Below are positions 17,518 through 26,455 of a stretch of 64,000 nt of DNA, piece by piece. The notes under the pieces were generated by a model. That model saw only the letters and a program-made list of their open reading frames with translations, ran no database searches and was not told where the DNA came from. Origin of the DNA: Paenibacillus sp. FSL H8-0548. Its GTDB lineage: Bacteria > Bacillota > Bacilli > Paenibacillales > Paenibacillaceae. The DNA lies in NCBI RefSeq assembly GCF_038630985.1, contig NZ_CP152049.1:2499501-2563500 (forward strand), written 5' to 3'. Within the stretch, counting starts at the first letter, position 1, and every line of letters begins with the position of its first letter. The position numbers and the translations under genes are program-made.

Positions 17518-18624
17518 ATGGCGGTCAAAATCGGAATCGTAGGCATGAACGGCATCGGAAACAACCATGCGAACTGCTATAAGGAGGATGAATTGGCTGA
17601 TGTCGTTGCGGTATGCGACGTCATCAAGGAGCGCGCCGACGCGGCTGCGGAGAAGCATGGCGTAAAGGCGTACTATACGCTTAAGGACATGATCGAGAAT
17701 GAGCCTGACCTTCAGGTCGTCGATGTGACGACAGGCGGCATTGACAACGGCAGCTGGCATTTTGAACCGGCGATGGAGGCGATGTCTTACGGAAAGCATG
17801 TGCTGGTGGAGAAGCCTCTGTGCAACGATGTGCGCGAAGGCCGTCAAATGGTCGCTTTTGCTGAGAAGCAGAAGGTGTATCTGGGCTGCAACCTGAACCA
17901 TTACTTCACGCCGCCGGCGGAGAAGGCGAAGCAATATATGGATAGCGGCGAGGTGGGTGAACTGGTCTATTGTTTGGCCAAAATGGGATTCAACGGCGGT
18001 GAGCTCAACTATGCCCTTGCCGGCTCGGACAAAATCAAAGGCCATCCCTATTTTCATATGCGGGCGTTTCTAACCCACCCATTCAGTGTGATGCGCCATT
18101 TCTGCGGCGATATCACGCATATCCAGACGTTTTCCGATCGTCCCGGCTTCCGGCGCAGCGCAGGCGACGTTATGGTGTCCATCAACAGCATCCATATGAA
18201 GTTTGCCAACGGCGGCGTCGGCTATTTGCTCAGTCAGCGCGGCGATGCGGTCTACGGTCTAGGCGGCTGGTGGAGTCTGGAGGTAGCGGGCTCGAAGGGG
18301 ACATTCACCATTGAGAACTGCGTTGAGAAGGTGTCGTTCTGGAAAGCGAATAAAGGCATTCCGGCTATCAGCGTTCAGCCTGAGCCTGAGGTGACTGATT
18401 TCGGTACGAACGATTTCAACCGGACGTTCAACAACCGGCTGCATGCGTTTCTAGAGGATGTTAATGGCAAGGTTTCTCCCGATGCACTGCGCGCCAGCGG
18501 ACGAGATGCGCTTGCTGTGCTGGAGTATGTGCACGCGGTGCAGGAATCGTACGAACGGGGTGGCGAGGTTGTGCGGCCGCAGCCGCTTCCTCCGCTGCAC
18601 GGTGATCCGTTTTATCTGAAATAA
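17518..18624 (+). CDS. Gfo/Idh/MocA-family oxidoreductase 1
   Basis: A 368-residue NAD(P)-dependent sugar/cyclitol dehydrogenase. The N-terminal Rossmann fold begins AVKIGIVGMNGIGNNHANCY, the EKP motif with the catalytic lysine is VLVEKPLCND (about 100), and the C-terminal alpha/beta domain follows. The AAAGGAAG ribosome site (17504-17511) fits ATG 17518 better than the TTG at 17512. It heads the intact part of the sulfatase module and has a paralogue at 20897 (similar start and EKP region). Such enzymes often oxidise C3 of a glycoside or a ring hydroxyl of inositol. Family is certain; the substrate is unknown. Confidence 0.9.
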   Translation: MAVKIGIVGMNGIGNNHANCYKEDELADVVAVCDVIKERADAAAEKHGVKAYYTLKDMIENEPDLQVVDVTTGGIDNGSWHFEPAMEAMSYGKHVLVEKPLCNDVREGRQMVAFAEKQKVYLGCNLNHYFTPPAEKAKQYMDSGEVGELVYCLAKMGFNGGELNYALAGSDKIKGHPYFHMRAFLTHPFSVMRHFCGDITHIQTFSDRPGFRRSAGDVMVSINSIHMKFANGGVGYLLSQRGDAVYGLGGWWSLEVAGSKGTFTIENCVEKVSFWKANKGIPAISVQPEPEVTDFGTNDFNRTFNNRLHAFLEDVNGKVSPDALRASGRDALAVLEYVHAVQESYERGGEVVRPQPLPPLHGDPFYLK

Positions 18625-18667
18625 TCACAGTGGCTTTACTAATCAATCATTTAGGGGGACTTCATAT

Positions 18668-19471
18668 ATGATTAAATTAGGTGTCAATTCCGTGCTGTTC
18701 AAAGAGTTTGATTTTGCCACAGCGGCGAAGCATATTGCAGCTTGCGGCTACGATGGCGTAGAGATCGCAGCAATTCAAGGAATGTGCGAGCATCTGGACC
18801 TCAGCCGCTGGAAGCAGCAGAAGAGCGGACTGCAGGCGATTGTGCAGGAGAACGGACTGACGTTTCTCTCCACTGAGGTTGCGTCGCTCAAAGAGGAACG
18901 GCTGCTTCCGGCCTTCGAAGCTGCTGCTGAGATCGGTATTCCCATTGTCAACGTTGGCCCTGGCGGGAAGCTGGGAGTCGAAGAAGATCTGCAGGCGTCG
19001 ATTGAGATGCTTGCGCGGATGGCGGAGAGGGCCGCGTCGTTTGGCATTACGCTCTGCGTGAAAGCACATGTCGGCAACGCCATTCACAATACGCCGACGA
19101 CGCTGCGAGCGATGGAGGCCATCGCCTCATCGGCATTCGGCATCGACATGGACCCTAGCCATATCCACCGTGCCGGTGAAAATGCCGAGAAGGCGCTGCC
19201 TGCCGTACTCAGCCGCGTGAAGCATGTTCATATCCGCGACTGCAAGGGACGAGAGCAGGGGCCGGGGCCGATCGCCCTGCAGGCGTGCGGACGCGGCGAC
19301 ATCGATCTGTACGGCTACTGCAAGGCCATGGTGGACGGAGGCTACGAAGGACCGGTCGTCGTTGAGGTCATCGGCTCAGCACCGGAGCACACGCTTGCGC
19401 AAGTATCCATCGTAGCCGCTGAGTCGTACGGTTACCTGAATGCCGTCCTTAAGCAGCTGAACGCGCGATAA
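18668..19471 (+). CDS. Sugar phosphate isomerase/epimerase-like TIM-barrel protein
   Basis: A 267-residue protein of the AP-endonuclease-2/xylose-isomerase-like TIM-barrel family (begins MIKLGVNSVLFKEFDF). Probable metal ligands are in FGIDMDPSHIHRAG (about 158-171), HVHIRDCKG and the final VVVEVIG. The ribosome site AGGGGGA precedes ATG 18668. It lies 43 bases after oxidoreductase 1 and 34 before the sulfatase-like gene, an operon arrangement. This family contains inositol-pathway isomerases and the lyase subunits that cleave 3-keto-glycosides; the pairing with two Gfo/Idh enzymes suggests an oxidise-then-eliminate route, which is inference. Confidence 0.82.
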   Translation: MIKLGVNSVLFKEFDFATAAKHIAACGYDGVEIAAIQGMCEHLDLSRWKQQKSGLQAIVQENGLTFLSTEVASLKEERLLPAFEAAAEIGIPIVNVGPGGKLGVEEDLQASIEMLARMAERAASFGITLCVKAHVGNAIHNTPTTLRAMEAIASSAFGIDMDPSHIHRAGENAEKALPAVLSRVKHVHIRDCKGREQGPGPIALQACGRGDIDLYGYCKAMVDGGYEGPVVVEVIGSAPEHTLAQVSIVAAESYGYLNAVLKQLNAR

Positions 19472-19505
19472 TAGCATTATTTTCATCCAAAAGGAGGAAT
19501 TTAAT

Positions 19506-20900
19506 ATGGCCAGTAAGAAACCTAATATTCTACTGTTCGGCATCGATAGCCTTCGCCGGGATCATATGAGTGCGTACGGTTATTCGAGGCTAACTACGCC
19601 GCATCTTGATAAAATTGCAGCTCAGGGCGTTCTGTACGAGAAGCATTTCAGTCCGGGCATTCCGACAACGCCGGCTTACGCATCGATGCTGACAGGCATG
19701 GATGTGTTCGGCACCAACGTTGTGGCGCTGCGCCACGAAGGACCGCTCGGCGGTCACGTCAGGACACTGCCAGAGGTTCTCGCTGAGAACGGCTATAATA
19801 CAACGTGCATCGGCTTCACGGGCAATCCGTCATCGCGCGGTTTCCATACGTATCTCGATTATGAATCTTGGGTCCCCGATGAGTCGGGACGCACGCCCAA
19901 GGCGCAAAACCTGAATGACGTCGCCATTCCAGAGCTGGAGCGGCTGGCGGCGGAAGATAAGCCGTTCCTGCTGTTCATGCGGCATATGGATCCGCATTCG
20001 CCGTATTTGCCGCCTGCGCCGTTCGAGCGGATGTTCTATGGCAAGAACGAGAAGGACCCGGCTAACGATTCAATGGAGCCGGTTTATAATTTCAAGCCGT
20101 TCGCGGACTTTCTGAAGTCATGGATTCCGGAAGGCGTTACCGACGAAGCATACGTCAGCGCGCAATATGACGGCGCAATCGCTTATATGGACGCTTGTAT
20201 CCAAAGCATCTTCGAGAAGCTGACTACGCTCGGCTTGGAGGAAGAAACACTGGTCGTGATCACGTCGGATCACGGCGAGACGCTGTATGAGCACGACTGT
20301 TATTTTGACCATCACGGCCTGTATGACTGTACGCTTGTCGTGCCGCTCATCATCAAGTTTCCCGGCCGTTTGCCTGCGGGAGAACGGATAAAGGCTGTCT
20401 CGGTGATCTCGGATATTATGCCGACTCTGCTGGACTTGATTGGCATCGACAGCGGTATTTCCTTCGACGGCCGCAGCCTCACGGAGCAGGCTAAGAGCGA
20501 GGAAAAGGAGCAGATTAGCGAGCTGTATCTGACGGAATGCACATGGATGCGAAAGCACGGCTGGCGGACATCAGAATGGAAGCTGATTCGCGCCCTTGAG
20601 CCGGATTTCCATTTCAAGCCGGAGGTAGAGCTTTACAATCTGATCCGTGATCCGGAGGAGAACATTAATGTGGCGGACCAGGAGCCGGAGGTCGTGGCAC
20701 TGCTGACGAAGCGGATGGAAGACCATATCGCAAGGCGCGAAGAGCAGACGGGCCGTACGAATCCGATCTATACGAACTTGAACTGGCACGGCAAGGGCGA
20801 GGCGTTCACCTCGTCGAAGCAAGCGTACGAATCGCTGCATATCGGCAACGTGATCGGCGCACGCTCCCTCCAAACCAAGGAGGAGGCGGCATCCAAATGA
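19506..20900 (+). CDS. Sulfatase-superfamily hydrolase with Thr at the formylglycine position
   Basis: A 464-residue alkaline-phosphatase-like/sulfatase protein without a signal peptide, hence cytoplasmic. The start NILLFGIDSLRRDH carries a metal-binding Asp (D14). Where classical sulfatases have C-x-P-x-R it has T54-T-P-A-Y58 (PTTPAYASMLTG), so no formylglycine can form. The second metal site is SDHGETLYEH with DHHG downstream (about 256-275). Thr nucleophiles occur in superfamily relatives such as LtaS and nucleotide pyrophosphatases, so this may be a phosphoesterase, phosphotransferase or unusual sulfoesterase. The ribosome site AAGGAGG is strong. The stop overlaps the next ATG (ATGA at 20897), indicating coupled translation. 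Confidence 0.82.
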   Translation: MASKKPNILLFGIDSLRRDHMSAYGYSRLTTPHLDKIAAQGVLYEKHFSPGIPTTPAYASMLTGMDVFGTNVVALRHEGPLGGHVRTLPEVLAENGYNTTCIGFTGNPSSRGFHTYLDYESWVPDESGRTPKAQNLNDVAIPELERLAAEDKPFLLFMRHMDPHSPYLPPAPFERMFYGKNEKDPANDSMEPVYNFKPFADFLKSWIPEGVTDEAYVSAQYDGAIAYMDACIQSIFEKLTTLGLEEETLVVITSDHGETLYEHDCYFDHHGLYDCTLVVPLIIKFPGRLPAGERIKAVSVISDIMPTLLDLIGIDSGISFDGRSLTEQAKSEEKEQISELYLTECTWMRKHGWRTSEWKLIRALEPDFHFKPEVELYNLIRDPEENINVADQEPEVVALLTKRMEDHIARREEQTGRTNPIYTNLNWHGKGEAFTSSKQAYESLHIGNVIGARSLQTKEEAASK

Positions 20901-21901
20901 TTCGGGTTGCGGTGGTCGGGGTCAACAATATCGGAAAAATCCATTGCCGCGCCTACCGGCAGCATCCGGACACGGAGCTTGCGGCTGTCTGCGATCTGAT
21001 GCCGGAACGCGCGGAGGCGGCAGGAATTGAACATGGCGTCTCCGCCTATACCGATCTCAGAGAGCTGTTAGCTAAAGAGCAGATCGATGTAGTTGCGGTG
21101 GCAACCGCGGGTGTGGAGAAGGGCAGCCACCATTTCGAGCCGGCGATGATCGCAATCGAAGCGGGCAAGGACGTCCATGTGGAGAAGCCGATCTCCAACC
21201 GGATCGAGGAAGCGAGGACACTTGTCGCAGCCGCCAGGGAGAGGGGCGTCCGGCTTGCTTGTAATTTAAATCACCGCTTTACGCCGGCTGCTTACAAAGC
21301 GAAAGAATTAATGGACGCGGGCAAGCTAGGCTCCCTTCTGTTTCTCAATATGCGGCTGACCATTCAGAATCCGCAGGAGGATACGGAGTGGCTGCATATG
21401 CGTGCTCTGCATCCCCATTCCATCGATGTCATGCGCTATTTTGCCGGTGATATAAAGCGGGTGCAGGCGTTTATGACCAAGGCGCCGGGGAGACAGAGCT
21501 GGTCCACCGCATCTGTCAATCTGGAGTTTGCATCAGGCGCGGTCGGCCACTTGACCGGCAGCTACGATATGTCGATGCGCCATCCGATTGAATATTGCGA
21601 GGTGGCAGGTAATGCAGGCCGATTCGTTATCGACAACGTATACGAAAGCATGACGTATTATCCGCATCAATCCGACGAGTTGACCGTGGTCCGCAATTCG
21701 CTTTTTGGCGGGATGCAGGGCTTCAATGATACGTTTACACATCGGATCAACCGATTCATCGAACAGATTAAGGCAGGCGATGCGCCGGATGCGATCGAGG
21801 CGTCCGGAGCGGATGCGCTTGCCGCACAGGAAGTGATCGAAGCCGCGATCCAATCGCATCAGTCCGGCGGTATGCCTGTTGACGTACCCGTGAGAGGATA
21901 A
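20897..21901 (+). CDS. Gfo/Idh/MocA-family oxidoreductase 2
   Basis: A 334-residue paralogue of the oxidoreductase at 17518. Rossmann motif VAVVGVNNIGKIHCRAYRQH at the N-terminus, EKP motif DVHVEKPISNR (about 95-105), then CNLNHRFTPAAYKAKELMD, which is also conserved in the first copy (CNLNHYFTPPAEKAKQYMD). It overlaps the sulfatase-like gene by four bases. Two dehydrogenases in one module would allow oxidation and later re-reduction of the same ring, or two substrates. It is followed 32 bases later by the APS kinase gene. Confidence 0.9.
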   Translation: MIRVAVVGVNNIGKIHCRAYRQHPDTELAAVCDLMPERAEAAGIEHGVSAYTDLRELLAKEQIDVVAVATAGVEKGSHHFEPAMIAIEAGKDVHVEKPISNRIEEARTLVAAARERGVRLACNLNHRFTPAAYKAKELMDAGKLGSLLFLNMRLTIQNPQEDTEWLHMRALHPHSIDVMRYFAGDIKRVQAFMTKAPGRQSWSTASVNLEFASGAVGHLTGSYDMSMRHPIEYCEVAGNAGRFVIDNVYESMTYYPHQSDELTVVRNSLFGGMQGFNDTFTHRINRFIEQIKAGDAPDAIEASGADALAAQEVIEAAIQSHQSGGMPVDVPVRG

Positions 21902-21933
21902 GCGAAAGAACTTGGCGAGAGGAGACGATCAGC

Positions 21934-22485
21934 ATGGACAGACAACATGGCTCGGTTATATGGTTCATGGGATTGTCGGGAGCGGGCAAAACGACGACGG
22001 CTCGGCATATAGCGGCGGAGCTGCTGCAGCAAGGACGGCATGTAGAGCTGCTTGACGGTGACGAGCTAAGAGAGACGATCTGCAAAGGGCTTGGCTTCTC
22101 CCGCGAGGATCGGATTGAGAATATTAGACGGATCGTCTATGTGGCTAAGCTTCTTTCTCGAAATAGCGTGGATGTGCTCGTCTCCGCCATTACACCCTAT
22201 CAAGAGATGAGGGACTACGCCCGCTCGCAGCTGCCTGGATTCGTGGAAATTTACGTGCAGTGTCCGCTTGGCGAGTGCGAGCGTCGTGACGTGAAGGGTT
22301 TATATGCAAAGGCGAGAAACGGCGACTTGCGCCAATTTACCGGTGTTTCTGATCCGTTCGAAGTGCCGCAGTCCCCTGATTTTGTGATCGATACTGCTGC
22401 AGCCTCGCTGCAGGATAACAGCAAGGCTGTGATTGGCTGGCTGCATACTAATTTGCGCTTTTTGCAAGCAGCGCAGAGAGCATAA
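21934..22485 (+). CDS. cysC: Adenylylsulfate (APS) kinase, CysC-like
   Basis: A 183-residue kinase. The P-loop is GLSGAGKTTT (13-22). It is followed by LDGDELRE and GFSREDRIENIRRI, the APS-binding signature, then VSAITPYQEMRDYAR and RRDVKGLYAKARNGDLRQFTG, both diagnostic for APS kinases. The known reaction is APS plus ATP to PAPS plus ADP. The ribosome site GAGAGGAG precedes the ATG. It is embedded between an oxidoreductase and a sulfatase-like gene rather than with sulfate-assimilation genes (no ATP sulfurylase or PAPS reductase here). It might recycle released sulfate, supply PAPS for a local sulfo-transfer, or act on another substrate; only family membership is secure. Confidence 0.9.
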   Translation: MDRQHGSVIWFMGLSGAGKTTTARHIAAELLQQGRHVELLDGDELRETICKGLGFSREDRIENIRRIVYVAKLLSRNSVDVLVSAITPYQEMRDYARSQLPGFVEIYVQCPLGECERRDVKGLYAKARNGDLRQFTGVSDPFEVPQSPDFVIDTAAASLQDNSKAVIGWLHTNLRFLQAAQRA

Positions 22486-22548
22486 CCCGAGAGGCGATTG
22501 ATTACGGGATCACCGGATCACCGAATATCCCGAAGGAGACGGCATACT

Positions 22549-23985
22549 ATGAAGATCATACTGATATCGCTGGATACGCTTCGCGCCTCAAGGCTCAGCG
22601 GGTACGGCTATCCGAAACCGACCAGCCCATATTTGGACCGAATTGCGGGGGAAGGCGTGCTGTTCGAGCGCGCTTATGCCGCCGACATTCCGACCGAAGT
22701 GGCGCATACCGGCATTTTTACAGGCAAAGTCGGACTTACGACAGGGATTGTCTCCCATGGCTCCGAGCTTACGCATCTGCCTAAATCGACTCCGTGGCTT
22801 CCGAACCTGCTGCGCGGCGCCGGTTTCACGACGTCTGCGGTAGACAATCTATATCAGCTTAAGGAATGGTTTGCGCGCGGCTACCGCTACTATACGAATA
22901 GCGTTGGCGGCAAGCGCTGGATCGACGGCCAGACTGTCAACGATCTGGCATTTCCATGGCTGACGGAGCACAAGGACGAATCATTCTTTTTGTTCCTGCA
23001 TTATTGGGACGCTCATACGCCTTATTTGCCGCCGGAATCCTATATTCCGGACTTTTATGAAGCAGGGCGGGACCCGTATGATCCTGACAACCGAAGCATG
23101 GAGCAGGCTTACAATCATCCCGCTTACCCTTTCTTCAAGCACCACCATTACGATCTTGTCGGTCCTGTGACCGACAGCGCCTACTATGACGCGCTATACG
23201 ACGCAGAAATCCGCTATCTTGATGATCATCTTAAGGAACTCGACGCTCATTTGGAGAATTTGGGTATCAAAGAGGATACGCTGCTCATTCTGTTCGGCGA
23301 TCATGGCGAGAGTCTGACGGAGCACGATATCTATTGGGATCATTGCGGCTTGTACGAGCCGACCGTCCATGTACCGATTATTATGCGGTGGCCTGGCCGT
23401 ATTCCAGAGGGACGCAGAGTATCGGGCCTCGTGCAGCAGGTAGACATTATGCCTACAGTGATGGAAGCGATACGCAGCGAAAAGCCAGACGGCATCGACC
23501 TTGTGAAGGTTGCAGACCCGCCGGCTATGGACGGACGAAGCTTATGGCCCTCTATTCGCAGCGAGACGGAAGGTACGCACGACGCCGTTTATCTGAGTGA
23601 ATGTGCCTGGCAGGCGGCGCGCGGCGTACGGACGAACCGCTACAAGTTTATCCGCACATACGACGCGGGACCGTTTACTAGACCGCCAAGAGAGCTGTAT
23701 GATCTAGATGTCGATCCGGAAGAGCTGGTGAATCTCGCAGAGCTGGAGCCGGAGCTGGCTCACCAGCTGGAACGGCAGCTGGAAGATTGGGTAGAAGCGA
23801 AGCTGAGCGGTCGCGAGGACCCGAAGGACCGGCAGCTCCGCGAAGCGGGACTTCCGTTCCGAAGGCGCATAGAGCAAATTCTGGCGGAATCAGGGATGAC
23901 ATGGGACGATTGGTTTCAGGATCCGCGCCGTGAGCGATTCGATCAGGCGACACACGGGCTGAATGAACCGATCAGCGGATCTTGA
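22549..23985 (+). CDS. Sulfatase-superfamily hydrolase 2 with Thr at the formylglycine position
   Basis: A 478-residue cytoplasmic relative of the protein at 19506. The N-terminal metal motif is ILISLDTLRASRLSGYGYPK (D9). The catalytic loop reads ADIPTEVAHTGIFTG: T49-E-V-A-H53 stands where C-x-P-x-R is expected, so both the modified Cys and the Arg are replaced. The C-terminal metal motif GDHGESLTEHD and DHCGLYEP is intact (about 255-275). The start is ATG 22549 with GAAGGAGAC 9 bases upstream; a longer reading from 22498 has no ribosome site. It lies 63 bases after the APS kinase gene. Probably a phospho- or sulfo-ester hydrolase or transferase; the natural bond is unknown. Confidence 0.82.
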   Translation: MKIILISLDTLRASRLSGYGYPKPTSPYLDRIAGEGVLFERAYAADIPTEVAHTGIFTGKVGLTTGIVSHGSELTHLPKSTPWLPNLLRGAGFTTSAVDNLYQLKEWFARGYRYYTNSVGGKRWIDGQTVNDLAFPWLTEHKDESFFLFLHYWDAHTPYLPPESYIPDFYEAGRDPYDPDNRSMEQAYNHPAYPFFKHHHYDLVGPVTDSAYYDALYDAEIRYLDDHLKELDAHLENLGIKEDTLLILFGDHGESLTEHDIYWDHCGLYEPTVHVPIIMRWPGRIPEGRRVSGLVQQVDIMPTVMEAIRSEKPDGIDLVKVADPPAMDGRSLWPSIRSETEGTHDAVYLSECAWQAARGVRTNRYKFIRTYDAGPFTRPPRELYDLDVDPEELVNLAELEPELAHQLERQLEDWVEAKLSGREDPKDRQLREAGLPFRRRIEQILAESGMTWDDWFQDPRRERFDQATHGLNEPISGS

Positions 23986-24012
23986 TCCGATTACGACGCG
24001 GGGGGATGAAGG

Positions 24013-24921
24013 ATGGAACGAATAGTGGGAAGCAATGCTTACATGAAGGATGAATTTCCGTTCTGGATCACTCGGACGGTACAAACTACGATTGCCGAAC
24101 ACGGGCACGAGTTCATTGAGCTCGTCTATGTGGTGCAAGGACAGGGCGTCCATATCTTCGAAGGCAACCATTACAACATTCATGCGGGCGACGTGTTTAT
24201 TATCAATCCCGGCGAGACGCACGCTTATTCCGTAGAGTCTGGCGGGCAAATGGAAATCGTCAATTGCTTGTTTATGCCTTCCTTTATTCCCGATGCGTTG
24301 CTTCAGGAGCTTGAAATAACGGCATCCATGGACTACTTCTACGTGCATCCCTTCCTCAAGCAGGATGTCCGCTTCAACCATTACCTGAATCTGAACGGCC
24401 AGGAGGCATCGTCCGTGCTGGCGCTGCTGGATAACATGATCCGCGAGCTCAGCAGCCGCAGCTCCGGGCACAAAACGTTGATCCGCCTGCAGATGGTGGA
24501 GCTGCTTGTGCTGCTGTCCCGCTATTACGCCTATATGCAAAGCCATCGTGTCCAAAGATCCTCGCGCCAATCGGAACGAGTGATGATGGCTAGACGGATT
24601 TCCGGCTATCTTGAACGCCATTTTGACAAAAAAATTACGCTTCAGGCGCTATCCGGCTTGTTCAATGTCAGCACCCGGCAGCTGAATCGACTGATACGCG
24701 AGGAGTTCGGCAAGAGTGTATTCGATCTGCTGCACGAAATTCGCATCGAACGGGCGAAACGAATACTGCTCGAATCCGATGAGAAGGTCATCTGTATCGC
24801 GACTATAGTCGGCTACGATGACCCGTCATTCTTCAGTCGACTGTTCGTCCGCTATGCCGGCTGCTCGCCGCGCGAGTACCGAAACGGCTCACATATCAGC
24901 CGGAAAGAAAGGAGCGGGTAG
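24013..24921 (+). CDS. AraC-family regulator with cupin sensor domain
   Basis: A 302-residue regulator. The N-terminal cupin (about 20-95) contains EHGHEFIELVYVVQGQGVHI and GDVFIINPGETHAY. The C-terminal AraC pair of helix-turn-helix motifs (about 195-295) includes ITLQALSGLFNVSTRQLNRL and ATIVGYDDPSFFSRLF. It probably senses a sugar directly and activates the surrounding genes. It lies between the second Thr-type sulfatase-like gene and the classical sulfatase, three bases from the latter, in one direction, so it appears to be part of the operon it controls. Confidence 0.9.
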   Translation: MERIVGSNAYMKDEFPFWITRTVQTTIAEHGHEFIELVYVVQGQGVHIFEGNHYNIHAGDVFIINPGETHAYSVESGGQMEIVNCLFMPSFIPDALLQELEITASMDYFYVHPFLKQDVRFNHYLNLNGQEASSVLALLDNMIRELSSRSSGHKTLIRLQMVELLVLLSRYYAYMQSHRVQRSSRQSERVMMARRISGYLERHFDKKITLQALSGLFNVSTRQLNRLIREEFGKSVFDLLHEIRIERAKRILLESDEKVICIATIVGYDDPSFFSRLFVRYAGCSPREYRNGSHISRKERSG

Positions 24922-24924
24922 CGC

Positions 24925-26355
24925 ATGACAGACAGGGTGAAAGAGCGGAGGCCTAACGTACTGCTGATCACAGCCGACCAATTGCGAGAGGATTGCGTTG
25001 GCTTCAGCAACAAATATCCGGTTCGCACGCCACATCTGGATCGTCTGGCTGAGCAGGCAGTCTCGTTCTCACACGCCTACTCCGTGCTGCCGGTGTGTGC
25101 GCCGGCTAGGCAGTCACTGCTGCGGGGGAGGCGGCCGGAGACATTCGGTGCCCTTTGGAATTACAGTGGTGCCCTGCCTGTGATGGCATTGCCGCCGGAA
25201 TCCTATACGTGGACGAGAGCACTTGCGGAGAGCGGCTATGCGACGGCATATTTAGGCAAATGGGGCGTTAATCCGGTGCATGACCCTACGGCTTATGGTT
25301 ACGAGTCGTACATAAGCGAGTCCGAATATTACGACTTCGTTTCGGAGAAGCACCCGGACGTCTTTTACGAGAAGGGCTACTTCGGCGAAAAGAGCCCGCT
25401 GCCGCTTGCGGACGCGCAGACGCATTGGTTCGCCGCCCGTGCGGAGGAAACGCTGGAGCGGCTGCAAGGCGATGGGAGACCCTGGCATCTGGCGCTGCAT
25501 TTTAGCGAACCCCACTTGCCCTGCCGACCGTCGCTACCCTTTGCAGAGATGTACGAAGCCGCGGACATCCCAGAATGGGCAGGATTCCGCGAAACATTTG
25601 CTGGCAAGCCGTACATTCAGCGCCAGCAGCTTCATAGCTGGGGCGTCGCCGATTATGTTTGGCAGGATTGGGCACCAATCGTTGCTCGTTATTACGCTGT
25701 CATTAGTCAACTCGACGATGCTATCGGGCGGGTAATGGGGACGCTGGAGCGGCTAGGCATGGCGGACGACACCATTGTGATCTTTACCGCAGACCATGGG
25801 GACATGTGCGGTTCCCATGGGATGATGGATAAGCACTACATTATGTACGACGATGTTGTGCGGGTACCGCTCATTATTCGGATGCCGGGCAGCCAGGAGG
25901 CAGAAGCTGGCTTGCACTGTGACCAGTTCGTCTATAATTTTCTAGATTTGCCGCCGACATTACTGGAGCTTCTTGATTTGCAAACGCGTGATCCCGGGGA
26001 TCTGCAGGGCAGCTCACTTGTGCCGCTGCTGGCAGGGGCGGAGCGGGCCGAGTGGCGGGACGCTATCGTGTCGACCTATAACGGCCAACAGTTCGGGTTG
26101 TACACGCTTCGAATGATCCGCACGGCAGACTGGAAATACATCTGGAACTTATCAGACGTCGATGAGCTGTACGACTTGGCGGGCGATCCTGGCGAACTGA
26201 CGAATTTGAGCGGGCAGGCTGAGCATGCAGAGCTGCTCGCCATGCTCAGGAAACGGCTGTACGAGCAATTGTCCGCTGATGGCGATGCGATCGTCGCCAA
26301 CGAATGGACACGCCGCCAGCTGCTGCAAGGCGCGAAGCTGGGCGGGATAGGATGA
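24925..26355 (+). CDS. Sulfatase, classical cysteine (formylglycine) type
   Basis: A 476-residue sulfatase. N-terminal metal motif NVLLITADQLREDC (D18). Catalytic signature C58-A-P-A-R62 (VLPVCAPARQSLLRG) is the C-x-P-x-R sequence converted to formylglycine. The C-terminal metal motif is TADHGDMCGSHG. No signal peptide, so it removes sulfate from an imported compound in the cytoplasm. It needs a maturase (FGE or anSME), none of which is in the window. The ribosome site AAAGGAGCGGG is inside the end of the AraC gene. It is the last gene of the module; a terminator follows at 26456. The sulfated substrate cannot be named from the sequence. Confidence 0.92.
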   Translation: MTDRVKERRPNVLLITADQLREDCVGFSNKYPVRTPHLDRLAEQAVSFSHAYSVLPVCAPARQSLLRGRRPETFGALWNYSGALPVMALPPESYTWTRALAESGYATAYLGKWGVNPVHDPTAYGYESYISESEYYDFVSEKHPDVFYEKGYFGEKSPLPLADAQTHWFAARAEETLERLQGDGRPWHLALHFSEPHLPCRPSLPFAEMYEAADIPEWAGFRETFAGKPYIQRQQLHSWGVADYVWQDWAPIVARYYAVISQLDDAIGRVMGTLERLGMADDTIVIFTADHGDMCGSHGMMDKHYIMYDDVVRVPLIIRMPGSQEAEAGLHCDQFVYNFLDLPPTLLELLDLQTRDPGDLQGSSLVPLLAGAERAEWRDAIVSTYNGQQFGLYTLRMIRTADWKYIWNLSDVDELYDLAGDPGELTNLSGQAEHAELLAMLRKRLYEQLSADGDAIVANEWTRRQLLQGAKLGGIG

Positions 26356-26455
26356 AGACTGCAGAAATTTCTGCGCATTACGTTGCAGAGCTTAGATAAG
26401 CAGCAGCTGTTGGAGTGTTTGGGAACAATTGCCCTTCATAACATAAAATAAATAA

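Noticed and set aside
22498..22548. Upstream start for the second sulfatase-like gene
   Set aside because: The extra 17 residues are highly basic, lack a ribosome site ahead, and the GAAGGAGAC site matches the ATG at 22549.
23890..24621. A 243-codon minus-strand open frame
   Set aside because: Antisense to the AraC gene and the end of the sulfatase-like gene; no ribosome site and no recognisable domain.
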